From: Corvus cornix cornix
Taxonomy: Eukaryota; Chordata; Aves; Passeriformes; Corvidae
Direction: 5' to 3'
Assembly (NCBI RefSeq): GCF_000738735.6
Contig: NC_046343.1
Coordinates: 935,253-999,252, forward strand
DNA length: 64,000 nt
Position 1 is the stretch's first letter. Each line of letters starts with the position of its first letter. This document shows, one piece after another, positions 24,501 to 37,700 of the stretch. The notes beneath the pieces were generated by a model, which saw nothing but the letters and a program-made list of their open reading frames with translations, did not search any database and was not told the origin of the DNA. Made by a program: the position numbers and the translations under genes.

Positions 24501-25852
24501 GAGCCAAAATATTTATATATGGATCTTCTCAAAGTAACATGTGGTGAAGTTAGAATTCGGAGAGGAGGGAGAAGCCTGAAGTGTGAGCAGCAGGATGGTG
24601 AGCCACGGGAAGTGTGGGGAGAAGCCGGTCACTGTGGCCATGGGCGCTGCCAGACTGTCTGAGAGCTGGGGGGCACGCCAGGCCCTACAGACAGCTCCTC
24701 ACCCTTCCTAACAAAAGCCCTTAGAGAGGAAAACTCCTCCTGTGGCCAGTCCCCTGTCTCGGGCATCACTTCCCTGTGCAATGAACATTTTGGACTCTAC
24801 TGGTGCCCCCATGCACAGCCAACCCTTCCCTGCGAGCCCCGGCACCCCCAGGCTGCACCCCCAGCTCCCTCCTGCCCTTCACTTCCCATCCACGGAGCAA
24901 ATCTTTGGCCAGGCTGGAGCAGGAGCAGAGCTGAGTGCTGCCCTTCCAGTTCTCGCTGGGGTTTTCACTGGTGGTTCAGCAAGGACTCTGCCTGAAGGAG
25001 AACAGGAGAAGGATGAGCCTGCTTTGGGGGAAGAGCTGAGGGGTCTCAGCATTCAGCATTCCGGTACAACAGAAGTACCTCGAGGAATAACTCAGTGCTG
25101 CTGGCTCCCTTGCTTGGTGCTCCCCTTTCCCAGGACTGTGAGTAAAGACAATATCTGGCCATCAGGACTGAGGCATTTCAGTGTATTTTCCTCTGGGAAA
25201 ATGGTGCTGATATGAAAACCTGACACTTAAGTTTTCTGCTGCCCACAGCATTTGCTCTTTCTGTTCTGCCTAACAACTCCAGCTTGGGTAAGTTTGGAGC
25301 ACAGAGAATTCACAGCTGCCACTATTTGCACCTTTCTTCTTTCAGTTCAGCCTTGCCTCCTCAAATTAAAGACTTTTCTGAATAATTTTTATTTATCGAT
25401 GCCATATTAACACTGTATCTTAACACAGCCTTTCCTTTTGCTTTCTGCTACTTTCAGTTTATGCTCAAGACCTTGAAAGTGAAGTTTGATGGAATGAAAC
25501 CCACCTGAGTTAAGGAGCAAGGGCTTTCCTTGTCCTCTCTGAATGATCCCCTGGAGTGACCCCTGGCCAGGCTGACCTGCACAGACACACACGAAGCCCT
25601 CTGGTCGGCCAGCAGAGCAGCAGCCACAGTCCAGGGAAGTGATGCAGGAGGATCATGGATTGAACCCCACTGCTGGTTTGTACTGACGTATTCCTGATGT
25701 TTGTTAAGAAAGAAACTCCAATCATGCATTAATTAAAACACAGGTACAACCAAATTAGTCTGAATAATCAGGAAACACATCCTCTCACAGTGCCCTAATT
25801 CTGGAATTACCCACAGGAGCTTTGCAGCAATGCAGCACGAGGGGAGCATCAG
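21534..25852. other. Intronic unique sequence
   Basis: Mixed unique DNA. An AT-rich patch lies at 22140-22320. A 182-codon plus-strand frame (22733-23281) has no recognised domain. A block at 23520-23830 is non-repetitive and AT-balanced. An AT-rich, partly self-complementary run occurs at 24150-24192. No exon or RNA gene was recognised. Confidence 0.55.
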
Positions 25853-25917
25853 CAGAGCCCCATCCAATCTGGCTGTGGACACTCCAAGGGACGGGAGCCC
25901 ACAGCCTCTCTGGGCAA
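25853..25917 (-). mobile_element. Short internal CR1 fragment
   Basis: The plus strand reads 'agagccccatccaatctggc', 'gtggacactccaagggacgg' and 'cccacagcctctctgggcaa'. This matches the interior of the CR1 3' region without the terminal tail. It is diverged, so confidence is lower. Confidence 0.6.
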
Positions 25918-28317
25918 TATATGGATATTTCCACACCTATATGGAACCCCCAGTTTACAATAAATGAGCCCCGGTTTTGGACACCTGTTTTAATTAGCAA
26001 AGCCAAAGTGTTTATTGCTCCTGCTTCTCAAAGACCTGTGTGAGAAACTGCTGACAGATGGTTGTGGTAATGTGGGAGCCAGAATTCTTGAATTTTTGAA
26101 AATTAGAGCTCATGAACTCAGAAATGCTCTGGAGATCCAGAGCTATCATGTCAGCCTATGTTGTTCCAATTAATTGCAATCAATCACTAATTGAGAGCTA
26201 TTTTAAGACTTGTCATTACTCTGAACATAATGGAGAATAAATTGCATGTTCCCCTTTACCCCCACCACAAATGACATCAGTGCAAAGAAATCTCAGGAAA
26301 CTGAGAGTAAAGGAGGAGCAGGAACCCGACTGCTGATTTCCTCCTGTCCCCCTGGCAGGTACAATAACACAGGAGCTGTAGATTGAGAAAGGGAAGAGAT
26401 AAGGGCTGAGACAAGGGATCACAGGCAATTCTTGGGGCTCCACCTCTAAAACTTGCCAAAATGGCAGCTCTGATATCACTCTATTTTAACAAGTTGGAAC
26501 TCTATTTTCTCTAAGACCTCTTCCTAGCCAAGCTCTCTGATTCCATGACAGCCCTGGGGACAGGAAATGCTGCTTGGAATGGGTTTAATGGGGACAGCAG
26601 TTTGGTTTGGCTTTACAGCAACAGCCCCAAATCCTGACAGAGCGGTTTTGACAAGAAAATCAAATAACCTAAATAACAGTTCAGCAACAGGCCGGGCATT
26701 TGCTGCAGTGCTGGAGCAGGCAGACCCAGCAGGGACAGAGCTCTCAGGGGCAGGGAGAGCTGAGGAGCGGGACCCGTGCCCAGGGACAGCCAGTCTGTCA
26801 CTCACTGTCACCCTGTGACGGGCACCAGCTTGACAGGCTATTCCATCATGGCACGGCGGAAAATCCCCAGGCTAAGAGATAACCAGTTCTCAAATGAGGA
26901 GTTTCTGCTAACAGCGCTGGTTCCAGCCAACGAGTAAGGTATTTTTTAACCCAGCTACAGTTCTGCTGTCTTTTCATGACATTTTATTTTGGATACGGTT
27001 GGAGCAAACCCAGGTCTCCTTTTAAAACACCCAAGTTCCACTTTTTTCTCCCGATGATTTAATCACATACTCTCTTCCCTTTCATTTCCCACCTGGTCCT
27101 CATCGACACTATATATAAATCTGAGTCTCCTTGGATCCTGGCGGTGGCCTCTTCATGCCATCATCACATGGATAAATTCACCCCTTTCACCTCTCATTTG
27201 TTCTGTTCTTGCAGTCGCTCCAGTTTCTTCTCTCTCATCTTTTACTCTCAGTATCAAGTGATTTGCTATTCTTGGAGTATCCTCCCCTTGTTCCTTTGTC
27301 TCTGCTCCAGTGCTGTTCCCAAAAGTCACCCTTCCCAGGAGCTGCTCACAGGGGCTCCTTGGCCAGCCCTCCGGGGCTCTGCAGTCCAGTTCTCCTTCTC
27401 CTCAGGGTTATCAGCTTCCTGTCTCTGCTTTACCAGTCCCTTCCCTTCGCTTCCACATGCACAGCAGGGGATTACAATGCTATCAATCAATAATTAAGCT
27501 GTATAACAGGGCTATCAATCAATAATTAAGCTGTATAGCAGGCAGTGAGCTGTTGTAACACACAACTGACGTGATTGCTGAAAAATGGTGGTGGTGGGAG
27601 GAGATGCTTTGACTTTAAAGACAAGATTGGTAAAGGTGAGTGAATGCAACCCTGCTGCTCACCCTGGCAGCTCAGGGGATGGCTGGGCAGCCTCCCAGGG
27701 AGGAGGGGTTCCACTGCCAGGCCCTGCTGTGTCCTGGGAGAGGAACACCCAAGGAGGGGACACCAGGCTCCCCCATTCCTGGCACACCCACCCAGCTGGC
27801 AAAGCTCAGTGCCCATGCTGGATGCCATGCGAAGGGTGGCAGATGGAGCACACCAGCTCTTCCAGCTCTGCCAGTGTACCCCAGGGCCTGGAAGGGAGTC
27901 TCTCCCATTTGGACCGGCTGAAGCCACTCGTGAAGCACCACTGAGCAGACCTGCACAGGTGACAGGGGCTGCAGGAGCAGCCTGGAGTCATCAGCCCACA
28001 ATGAGTTTATTATTTCTTCCCTGCCTCATTCAGCCCCTGTGCTGGCACTGCCCCCCTGGCACCGGCAGAGCCAGGAGGAACAGCTGCTTCTGGCTGGGAA
28101 CAGTGACATGATGTATGTTCCTATTACAGAGGGACACGGACCATGGCTGCTGCATCTGGGCTGGGCACTGGGACAGGGGCGAGGGCAGCAAAGCAGCCAG
28201 AAATGGCTCTGCTGAGACATCCAGCTGAAAAAGATGCTTATGAAAACAATTACTTTGGAAATTACTTCCCTCTTTCCTGCTTGAAGCCATTACTGATCTC
28301 CTAATTAGGAGGCTCTT
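25918..28317. other. Intronic unique sequence
   Basis: Mostly AT-balanced unique DNA to 27480, then GC-rich DNA. It includes the 32-bp tandem duplication at 27479-27542. No gene or transposon was recognised. Confidence 0.55.
27479..27542. repeat. 32-bp tandem duplication
   Basis: Two adjacent 32-base copies starting GCTATCAATCAATAATTAAG, differing at one base (31 of 32 identical). Confidence 0.95.
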
Positions 28318-28640
28318 GCGAGGGGAGCATCAGCCTCTTCCCCAGGCAATGAGGGATGGGACAGGGGGAAATGGCCTCAAGGTGCCCTAGGGGAGGTTCA
28401 GATCGCGTTGTTGGGGACAATGTCTTTACTGAAAGAGTGATTAAGCATCAGAACAGGCTGTCCAGGGAAGTGGTGGAGTGTCCTTCCAGGGACACACTCC
28501 TGGAAGTGTCCAAGGCCAGGTTGGAGGGGGCTTGGAGTAACCTGGGATAGTGGGAGGTGTCCCTGCCCATGGCAGGGGTGGGAACAAGGCGATCCCTAAG
28601 GACCCTTCCAACCCAACCATGCTGGGATTCTGTGGTTCAT
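28318..28640 (+). mobile_element. CR1 LINE 3' fragment (about 320 bp)
   Basis: It runs from 'gcctcttccccaggcaatga' through 'aaatggcctcaaggtgccct', 'ggggaggttcag', 'ctttactgaaagagtgatta', 'acaggctgtccagggaagtg', 'cctgcccatggcaggggtgg' and 'accatgctgggattctgtgg'. It retains part of the octamer tail. It is the most complete CR1 copy in the window and still lacks the reverse transcriptase region. Confidence 0.93.
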
Positions 28641-31379
28641 AGGCACCGCAGGAACTGCCCAGCAGTGCCACAGGGCATTCCCTTGTTATTTATCCCTCGG
28701 GATGACAGTGGCTTTTTTCCCCAGCCACAGGCACTGACAAACAGCTCGGGCTTGGCTGCATTTCCCAGCCCTGAACCAGCTGCATTTTCCACAAGCACCT
28801 CCCGAGGACGAGCCTCGTGTGGCTCTGGCAGAGGCAGCAGAGGGTCGTGCTGCGGGGCAGCGCTGCCAGCCCGGAGCAGGAGGGACGTGGGGACAGCGGC
28901 TCATCCCCACCCTGCCCCGCCGGCTGCTGCTCCTGCCAGCGAGAGGAACCGCGGCGGCTCCATGGAAAACCAGGGAGGGGCTGAGGGACAAAGGAGCCCT
29001 GCAGGGCTGCTGGTTATTAATTCTTTGGAGCATGATCATGATCAGAGCTGCTGCTGCCAGAGGAAAGGAGGGATGCTCCGACCCCTCAGCAGGAGCACAG
29101 ATGGTGCCGAGCTCTGCATCGGAGCTGTCGCTTTTCTGGGACTATCAGATATCCCTTTCCATAGGGGCAGATGCTCGTTTTTTATGAGCTATTTAAGACA
29201 CTCTCTCTGGAAGTTTTCTTATTTTTTCCCTGTCTGAACCTCATAAACTGGGCTTCTGCTCTACAGAGATAAATTTGATTTATGTGAGAAACATTCCCAG
29301 GCACAGTGGGCTTTGCCTTAAACCCTGTATCTCACTGTTCAGTGGTGCTGTGGCTTAGCTTGGTTTATTTTCTATCCTCTAAGTGGTGAATTGAACTTTC
29401 AGAAATGAATGGTTTGGTTTATCTGATTTAGCATCTTGAGCGAAGCACTTTTGCATCAAATAAATGCAGGCAGTGGGAGACCCTCCAGACACTACTTTAT
29501 TCCAAACATTTTCAGCACTGGTTTCAAGACCAATTAAGTTACCCATGCCTGGGCAATCCTAAATGCTCTGGGATCAGAAGCTTTTCCCTTCTGTGGAGGG
29601 TTTGAGGGGATGAGGAGGGTGCTGAGCCAGGTCGGGGGCAGCACCACGGTGCTGGGCAGGGACTGCAGGGCCCCCGGCTCCCTGAGCTCTCCTCTTGTAC
29701 AGCATCACCCAAAAACACCCGGCTCGTTCTGGTTTTGCAAGGTCTGAAAAGAATAAAGGTAGAAGCCAGCCCAAGCCTAAGGTGCCCCGTTGTTTCTGAA
29801 TTCACAGAGGGTGCTGCGGGGAGGGGATGGGCAATTCCCAAAAATGGAACAGGACGTTGGAGAACCGGCTCCCTTGGAGCAACTCCAAGTGAAGTGTGGG
29901 ATGACGACATTTAGAGGTGGGAAGCATGGCACAGTGTCCATGCTCGAGGATGGAGGGGATGCACTGGGACACACCGGAGCGGATAAATCCTTACTGGGAA
30001 GTGAGGGGAGGCAGGCACCGAGAGGCTGTCAGGGTTGTGGGACCCTGGGCTGTGGGATCCAATGACCAACCCTGCAGCAGGGCCACCCCTCGGTACCAAG
30101 CACAGCAGCTGCACACACATCCCCTGGGGAGGGCTTTCTACCACGGCCTGAAATACTTTTCCCTAATGAGTGCAAGGATAATTGGATTTTTTTTTGAGAT
30201 GGGCACACTGGATTGGATAGGTTTGGGGAAAATAAACTAAACTGGTTTGGGTTAACTAGTCTGCAGCTCTGCCCTGCAGTTGCAGAAGAACATACTTCTT
30301 TTTTCCTGCCAAATCTTACAGATCATTTGATATTTTCTTCTTTTTTTTTTTTTTTTTTAAAGGAGGATGCAAAAATTTGTGGTGAAATTAGAGGTTTCTA
30401 TCAAACTTCTCCATAGGAACGCAGAAAATCTGAATGATTGTGAGTCTAGCACCTCTGTGTATCCACCTGTATTCCCAGAAGTCTTCGAGCATTACAAATG
30501 TATTCAAAGTCACAACAATGGAAGGAGTTTTCTACTGTAGCATGGAAACGCATCAAACATGGAAAAATTGGACTAACTGTCCTTTGACCTAGAAGAAATG
30601 TTGAAAATTTAAGTAAGCTCTCAGCTATGTACAGACGTGATCCTAATCCCTCTGGAAATAATGTGAGCATTCCTGCTGACTGGAAAAGCCTCCAGAAGAG
30701 CCCAGGAGCTGCAGGCTCTGTGCTCTCACCTCACACACCCTTCACTGCTCCAGAACCGCTGCGCTCGCCGCTGCCCACAGCTCACAGTGCACCCTGTGAG
30801 GGCTGCCTGAGTCCCCAGGAAACTTCACAGGGAAAAAGTTGATATCCAGAGTTAATCTGGGGGTTGGTATGTCAGGCTTCCCCAAGCTGGAATAATTCCT
30901 CCTCAGAGAAGGAAGCAGGAACAGGTCACGGGGAGCAGTGCCCTGCCTCTGCCCCCTGGGTCACGGCTCTGCTGGCACCATGTGGCCTTCGGGTGCTGCA
31001 GAGGGAAGCTCCACGTTGTAGTGGGGCAGGAAACGGGCAGGAACTCAGGACACTGACAGGGACACACCAACAGGGACAGCCGGTTCACCCCCATGGCATT
31101 AAGGCTGTGGGATGGAGGCTCCAGAGCAGCCCTGGAGGAGCAACTGGGGTTGCTTGAGTGGTGGAGCCGAGAGTAACTGAAAATCCAGTTTGTGTTTTCC
31201 TAACTTCTGTTCCTCTTTTTCTGTTTGATCAGAAGTGTTTGTAACACATTTCTGGAGTGACTGAATGCAGAGCTCCCAGCACTGCCCACAGGAGGGGCAG
31301 CAGGGGCAGACAGGAGCCCTCGCCCCCAGCACTGCACACACTCCACCTGCCTCATGAGGTGCCACCTGCAAAGTCATTC
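28641..31379. other. Intronic unique sequence
   Basis: GC-rich at 28800-28990, AT-richer from 29200 to 29560. A 12-bp palindrome TGATCATGATCA lies at 29033-29044. A T18 tract is at 30341-30358. No gene or further transposon was recognised. Confidence 0.55.
30341..30358. repeat. T18 homopolymer
   Basis: Eighteen consecutive T on the plus strand, preceded by a TTTTCTTC pyrimidine run. Confidence 0.95.
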
Positions 31380-31576
31380 CAGAGGAAATTCAGGAAGAAT
31401 TTCTTCACAGAAAGGGTGCTCAGGCCTTGGCAGGGGCTGCCCAGGGAGGTTTGGAGTGCCCATCCCTGGAGGTGCCCAAGGAAGGGCTCTAGGTGGCACT
31501 CAGTGCTCCGGGCTGGGGACAAGGTGGCGTCGATGGTGTTGGGGGTCTTTCCCAACCTCAGTGACTCTGGGATTTG
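31380..31576 (+). mobile_element. CR1 LINE 3' fragment
   Basis: Landmarks: 'aggaagaatttcttcacaga', 'aagggtgctcaggccttggc', 'gggctgcccagggaggtttg', 'tggcactcagtgctccgggc' and 'cccaacctcagtgactctgg'. The 3' end is to the right. It belongs to the same type as the copies at 1362 and 54116. Confidence 0.92.
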
Positions 31577-34500
31577 ACTTGAAAACTGAAGGGAATTACA
31601 GAAGGAGGATTCACAGGTGGCATTCAGCAGCACCCAAGAAATGAGATGACCTTACCAAGGCCTTTGTCACTACTCCCAGCGTAGCCATGGCCCGGGGCCA
31701 GGCCCTGTCCCAGCCTGGCCTCTGCAGGAAGGGTCCCCAGCCCTGCCCGTGTCCCCCCTGCTGCGGCCCTCCCACAGGAACGGCTCCCGCAGAAGCTGCG
31801 GCAAGCAGAGTGTTCAGCTGCTCTAATCACACTAATTGCTTGAGACATTTCCTTTCTCCCTTCCCTCCTGCACCCTCCTGGGCCCTTTTGCCATCAAATC
31901 AGCTACAGAAACAAAGTCATTTGGTCGGGGAAGGAGCTTGTTAAGGCATGAGGCAGCTCCGTGGCACAAGAAAACACAGAACCCAACCAGGTCTTTCCAC
32001 CCCGTATCCTGACGGACAGACTGACCCCAGCAGGGCAGAGGGGCTTTCTCTGGTGGGGAAGGGGAGGAAACTTCAGCAGCCCATGGTTTAAAAGTGCTCC
32101 CTCAGCTCTCTTCTCAACTCAGCCCCCGGCCATAAGGAAATGCTCTAGAGCTCATTTTCAGGAGTCATTTCTGGATGCTGACACAGGGACCAGCTGCTCA
32201 GGTCTCACCTATTGCTTTATTTCAGCTTTATCTGGTGAAAACCAAATGCTGCAGCCCAGCTCCTTTGCTGAGGAAAGATAAATTACACTGTAAATGCATG
32301 CGTGACCTGCTGGTCAAGAGGCTCATTGTGGTGTTTTATGGTCGTTATTGATTGGCCAACTGTGAGGTCTGGAGCTGGTGCTTGGAGCTCTCAGAGCCAG
32401 GCTGGAGCTTAAGGGGGGGACATACTCGGCCATGGGGAAACCCCGGGGGTGCAGGGTCTGGCCCCCAAGGGCTGCATCAGCCCCATCCCAGCATCCCTGC
32501 TCAGCCATTACCACAGCCCAGCCAGCAGGGAACCCATGTGCTGGAGACAGAGATGGGATGGATAAACAGAGGAGAAAGGCCCAAACTAAAAGAGTGTAAA
32601 TGTTTCAGCTTCAGCTCAACATGTGACTGAGTGAGAAAAGCTGCTCACACCGTGCTCAGCTTCCTGAGAGCTGCTCAGGCCTGTGTCCCACGGGCCCCAT
32701 CCTGACCGTCCCTGGTGGCTTTGCCCCCTCGTGCAGCTGCTCCCAGGCACCCTGAACCCAGCTGAGGGCACCTCCTGCTTCCCGGGCAGCTGATGCTCCC
32801 CACAACTCTGCTCTCCAGCCATCAGAGGAAGCTGCAGCTCCAGCAGGGTGATTCCTACTGGGAGCTGTGGGTGCCACACGCCGGGGGTCCCAGGGTGGCA
32901 CAGAGGGCTCCCAGGGTGCGGAGCCAGGACGGGGCCGTGGGGGTGCAGTGGGTACAGCTGGGCCCTGGGCAGGAAGGAGGGAGCAGCTCAGCAGCTTTGT
33001 CCGAGGAGGAAGCACCTTTTCCACCCGAAAAGCCATGGGCTCCTGGGCTCTGGGATGCTCATGGAGGGTGCTGGGCTTAGCAGCATTTATCCTGCTGGGG
33101 CTTGATATTGCATTTCACTCTCAAAGTTCAACGAACTGCCTTCAGAAAATAGAACTAACTCTTATTCAGTGTGGGAGATTAATCTGTAACACAAAATATT
33201 TAATTAATACGGTGAAATTTCATTTCATGGGTACTTGCATTTGTGCTGTGATAAGCAGTAGCTGAAGATCTGGGATTCACCAACGACTGCCGACGACAAA
33301 GGAATCGTTCGTCTGCATCGCAGTCAAGCATAACAAATATCCAAGTAGTATTTTGGCATGGTCTGTAATGTTTGCTGTATTAGTCCTGTACATGAATAAT
33401 TTACAGCTAAAGGTCTGTCTCGTTGCCATCACCAAATCAAAAGCCATTTGCTCTAGTTATGATATCACAGTGACAGCTTGGCTCCGGCAGTTTCCACTCT
33501 GCCAGCTGATGGATTTCACTGAGTTTAAGAGATTTCTCTTACACATTAAGCAACAATAAAATTAAAAGCAGCATGAGCAGTATCTGGGACAGAGGCTCCT
33601 GTTTGGTTGGAGTTCAATCACAGTCTGATGAGCGGTGGATGAGCTGAACAGACACCTCGGCACTGGCAGAGCAGCCCTGGGCTGCCCTGTCCACCCAGCA
33701 GAGCTGCCGGCACTGGGCTCGCCCCGTGGTGGGCAGGGGTGCCAAGGGGGCTGGGGCAGGGCAGGGAGGCCCCCAGAACCCTGCCAGCCCATGGGACAGG
33801 CCAGGGATCTGCTCCACCTCGGCGGGTGCTGCCTCCGGCCACGCTCCTGCTTCCCGCAGGGAGTCTGGCATTGGGAACGAATCACAAACCCCAAACCAGC
33901 AGAGTCAGATCCTCATTTACACATTAAGCCTTTTTAGATCTCTCTTGGTGCATACGAGGGCCATAAACCAAGCAGCAAAGTGATTTACTTGTGTTTCAAG
34001 GCCCCTTTACAGAGACAAAATGATTTATGGGGCCCCCGTGCACATGACCAAGAGGCCCTTAATATTTAACAGCTGTAAAAATCCTGAACAATGCTGTGCA
34101 TTACCCAGGCCTCCAAACAGATTAAGGTAACTCTGCATACACTGTGCCTGGTCAAATATTAATCATTGAATAATTTATCCTGTGAATTTATTTTGTTTTA
34201 AAAAAATCATTCTGCAGATAAATTTGCCCGCTCCAGTGCAAATACATATTTATGATATGGTTATTGGTCTAATGTATGTTTTCTGGTATCCTCCTTTCAG
34301 AATATCCATAATAAAAGTCAAATCCATCCCTAGGAAAAGGAAGGGCGGAGAGCCCAGCAGAAGTTTTCTGTGCAGGGCTGCACTTGGCTGTGCAGCCGCT
34401 GCCTGCACCAGGGAGCTCTGGAAATGAGCACTTGCAGCCTCTTTAAATATTGATGGCATGGCTGGAACGGTTATGAAAGCACTGGGAGAGCATTGGGAAT

Positions 34501-34589
34501 GATGGAAAAGCCCCAACACGTGGAGAGGAGCACACAGGAATCCCAGCAGGGCTGGCTGGGACGTGCTGCCACCAGCACCCACTGCCCAC
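31577..34589. other. Intronic unique sequence with an AT-rich candidate conserved block
   Basis: Positions 31680-33080 are mostly GC-rich. Positions 33090-33570 and 33890-34330 are AT-rich, non-repetitive blocks that stand out from their surroundings. No coding frame or transposon was seen in them. Confidence 0.5.
33890..34330. other. AT-rich unique block, candidate conserved non-coding element
   Basis: About 440 bp of non-repetitive sequence, AT-rich especially after 34050, containing homeodomain-type and E-box-type words such as TTAATCATTGAATAATTTAT and CAGCTG. It is flanked by GC-rich DNA. Conservation is inferred only from composition and the absence of repeats. Confidence 0.3.
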
Positions 34590-34772
34590 ACCCGAATGAG
34601 TCCCCCTGCTTTGAACAAGCCCCAAATGAGCCCCCGTGCCCCAAAGGAGCCCACACACCCCAAATGAGCCCCCATGCCCCAAATGAGCCCACACACCCCA
34701 AATGAGCCCCCATGCCCCAAATGAGCCCAGACACCCCAAATGAGCCCCCCAGTCCAAAGGAGTCCCACACCC
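34590..34772. repeat. 19-bp minisatellite with 38-bp higher-order period
   Basis: Seven clean 19-bp units (34621-34753) start CCCAAATGAGCCC or CCCAAAGGAGCCC. The ends mostly alternate between a CCATGC-type and an ACACAC-type, giving a 38-bp higher-order repeat. Degenerate units lie on both flanks. Because 19 is not a multiple of 3, all three minus-strand frames stay open and read Gly/Trp/His-rich, which is an artefact of the repeat. Confidence 0.95.
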
Positions 34773-37700
34773 TTCAGTTCTGCCCCGGGGTGTGGGACAC
34801 GGAGCTGTGGCAGTCGGAACACGAGGGTAGCAAAAGGCATTTGTGTCCCAGCACCTTCCAGCTGTGCATGAGGACGGGGACCCGGCAGCATGAGGTGCAG
34901 CCAGCCCTGGCCCTGGAGAGTCCCTCAGCCTGGCTGGGGCTCAAGGCTCAACGGGGCCAGGCCAGGTCTCATCCAGAGATCCACCAGCGTGTTCCCACCA
35001 CACGGCCTCATGACACCTAGGCCTTCAGGGGAGCAGTGCTCATGCCAGAAGTGCATTCATCCCTTCCCAATCCTCATTTGGGAACCTTTGCTTAAAACAT
35101 GTTGATGGTGTACTGAAGGAAAAGCTGTGAGATTCTGGAACTCGTAAACATCCTGGGAAAAGCAGAGTCAGCTCAGAGCCTGCGCTGGAAAGTGAATCCA
35201 CAGGATCCTGGAGCACTTCTGAGAAGTCTCGTAGAGGAGCCCAGAGGGAGCAGTGCTCAGTGGCCCAGCCCGAAAGCCAAGGGCGGATCCAGCAGGCACT
35301 GGATGCATCAGCACATCTGAGCTCCATCCCCGCTCCGAGGCAGCGCTGCCGCTGCAGAGCGATCGCCTGAATCCCCTCTGAGTCCTAACGTCCCGTGTGC
35401 CTCCAAACAGCACCGGGTCCAGAGCCAAGAGCAGTGTTTAAAGGGATCACAGCAACGTGGTTATTGAATCAAAGCCCTGCTGGCTCAGCTCTTCTGATCT
35501 CCCCACAGCAGGATGTCCCCGGTACTTTGGGGCCTGATCCCCCCTCCCCTCCGTGCTGCTGCTGGGCACTGCCCCTCAGACCTGGGGACCCCCTGGGCCC
35601 AGCACATCCCCCTTCAGAGCCGTGAACTGCCCAGCACAAGCACTTCATCCACATCCAAACCAAACAAAAGCCAGCCCAGAGCTTCCCTTGCTCCCATGGC
35701 ACCAAAACCCCACAGTAACCTTTATTCAACTGATTTTTGTTTCTTCATTACAGGTTGGCTGGCAATACTGGGATTTTCTCTTGGAGCAAGATTCTCCTCT
35801 CTCAGGGTCACATTACAGTCACTAGAATCCCCCAGGGACCCTTCCCACCAGAATCCAATTGCTGGGCAGTGACCTCATTCTACAGGAACAGGAGATTCCA
35901 GCCACCCTCAGAGGGGTCAGAGAGGTTCCTCAGCAGAGCAAAAAATACTCTGGAAGTGCATCCTAACCCCCCCACCCCCTGCCAGCAGCTCATGCTGCTT
36001 TGGAATGTAAATCCATTGGGATTTGCGCTGTCAGACATCTCCTGGTGCTTCCACAGGTGCCACACTTGGCCCAGGTGAGACCCTGCTCAGCCCCTCTCCA
36101 AGGAGCCCAGCAGCAGCTTCCAGCTAGAAAGAAAGAAGTTTAACTTCCTAGTAAACTGTGAGAGCTCCTCCATCACAGCAACGAGCCTGACATTCTTTTA
36201 GGATAATATAAACCTAATTTTAAAACTTCTGGGAACTTCCATTAAGTGATTTATCCTGCAACTGATGAAACTGCAATTTATTTCAAGGCCAAAACCAGCA
36301 TTAGAGCCAGTCTCGTGAGCTCAGCTGTAAAACATCTGACACTGAGAATTATGGTAACATCAAAAAGCATCAGTCTCCAGTGAGGCTGACATGGGGGATC
36401 ACGGAACAGGCGCGTGGCCCGGCTGGAGCTCGGGGATGGGCACGCTCAGGTCACCACAAACAGCCTTCCAATGCAGGGACAGGAGAGGTACAGGGCAGGC
36501 AGGGGGCACAGGTGAAGCAGCCCCATCCTGCTCCAGAGCAGGCAGCTCTCACCTCTCCACAACCTTCTCCTGAGAGCAAAGAGCTGAATCCAGCCACGAC
36601 CCATCACCTGCAGCCTGTCCCCCTGCAGCACCGCGGGCGGCAGCAGGAGCGGGCAGGGAGAGAACGTCTGCTGCGGGAGCTGCCGGTGCCCAGCCAGCGC
36701 TGCCAGCCAGCGCCCAGCCAGCGCTGCCAGCCAGTGCCCAGCTGCTCCTGCCCTGCCTGGATCTGGATCAGATCTCCTGCTGACTGATCTCAGGAGCAGC
36801 AAGAGAAGAACATCCTGCTTTTTGTTGTGCTGGGATTTTTTGGGTTTGTTTTCAAAGGGCTGTTGGCAGGTTCCAGGTCCCAGGTCCCACGTCCCAGCTG
36901 GAGCTCCCAAAGTTCCGCACTGGCACGTGGGCAACGGCCCCAGAGCCCCACATCCATCCCAGGAGGTGCTGTGGGCAGAGCTCTGCCCGGGGCTGGGCAC
37001 AGCACATGGGATGTGCCCAGAGGACAGGCCTGAGGGAGCTGTGGGAGCACAGGCTGGCTCCTCCTGCAGAAACTGGCCCAGTGAACAGCCCCAGCCCCGG
37101 GTTCAGGCTGGGACCGAGATGGAGGGAACCAGAGGAGACCCAAGGATTTACACCCACCCCGTGTTCCTTCCCATTATCCTCAGACAGTGCCAGGACTGCT
37201 CCAGTTTGGCCCCCAGAGCAATCCTGGTGTGCACAGGGTGGGCAGGGAGCAGCAAGGGCATCTGCTGCAGCCATCCCTGCACTCCCACCCTCTGCTCTGC
37301 CACAGGGATTCACCTACAGCACGGGATGAGGAATGGGTGAAGCACACCAGTGCCTGAAAACGTTTAGTTTGAAAAGGGAGGAGGGAAGGAAGAAGAAATA
37401 CTGCGGTGGATAGTGTTTATTTATCTTCTGAAAGGGAACAAAGACTTCCTAGGACAGAGTAGCTCAATTAAGCACTTGCTGGAGTGACAGATTTACTGCT
37501 TGCTCAAAAAATGCATCTCAAACCAGAAGCACAAACGGGATGAGAGAATTAACAGAGGGATCAGGAGCGCCCCAGATAACCCACGAGAGGATCCACCATC
37601 CTGCACAGGCACCAGGAGCTCCTACCGAGTCTGGTCAGAGGGTTTGTTCTGCTGCTCTTCCCTGGGAGCGAAGAACTGCCCTGAGGCAAGGCTACAGCTG

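Noticed and set aside
28557..29237. 226-codon plus-strand frame
   Set aside because: It starts inside the CR1 copy ending at 28640 and has no recognisable domain.
34590..34772. CRISPR-like repeat array
   Set aside because: Units are contiguous with no unique spacers, and the context is vertebrate. It is a minisatellite.
34250..34891. 213-codon Gly/Trp/His-rich repetitive frame on the minus strand
   Set aside because: The repeat translation is produced by the 19-bp minisatellite, and the same pattern is open in all three frames.
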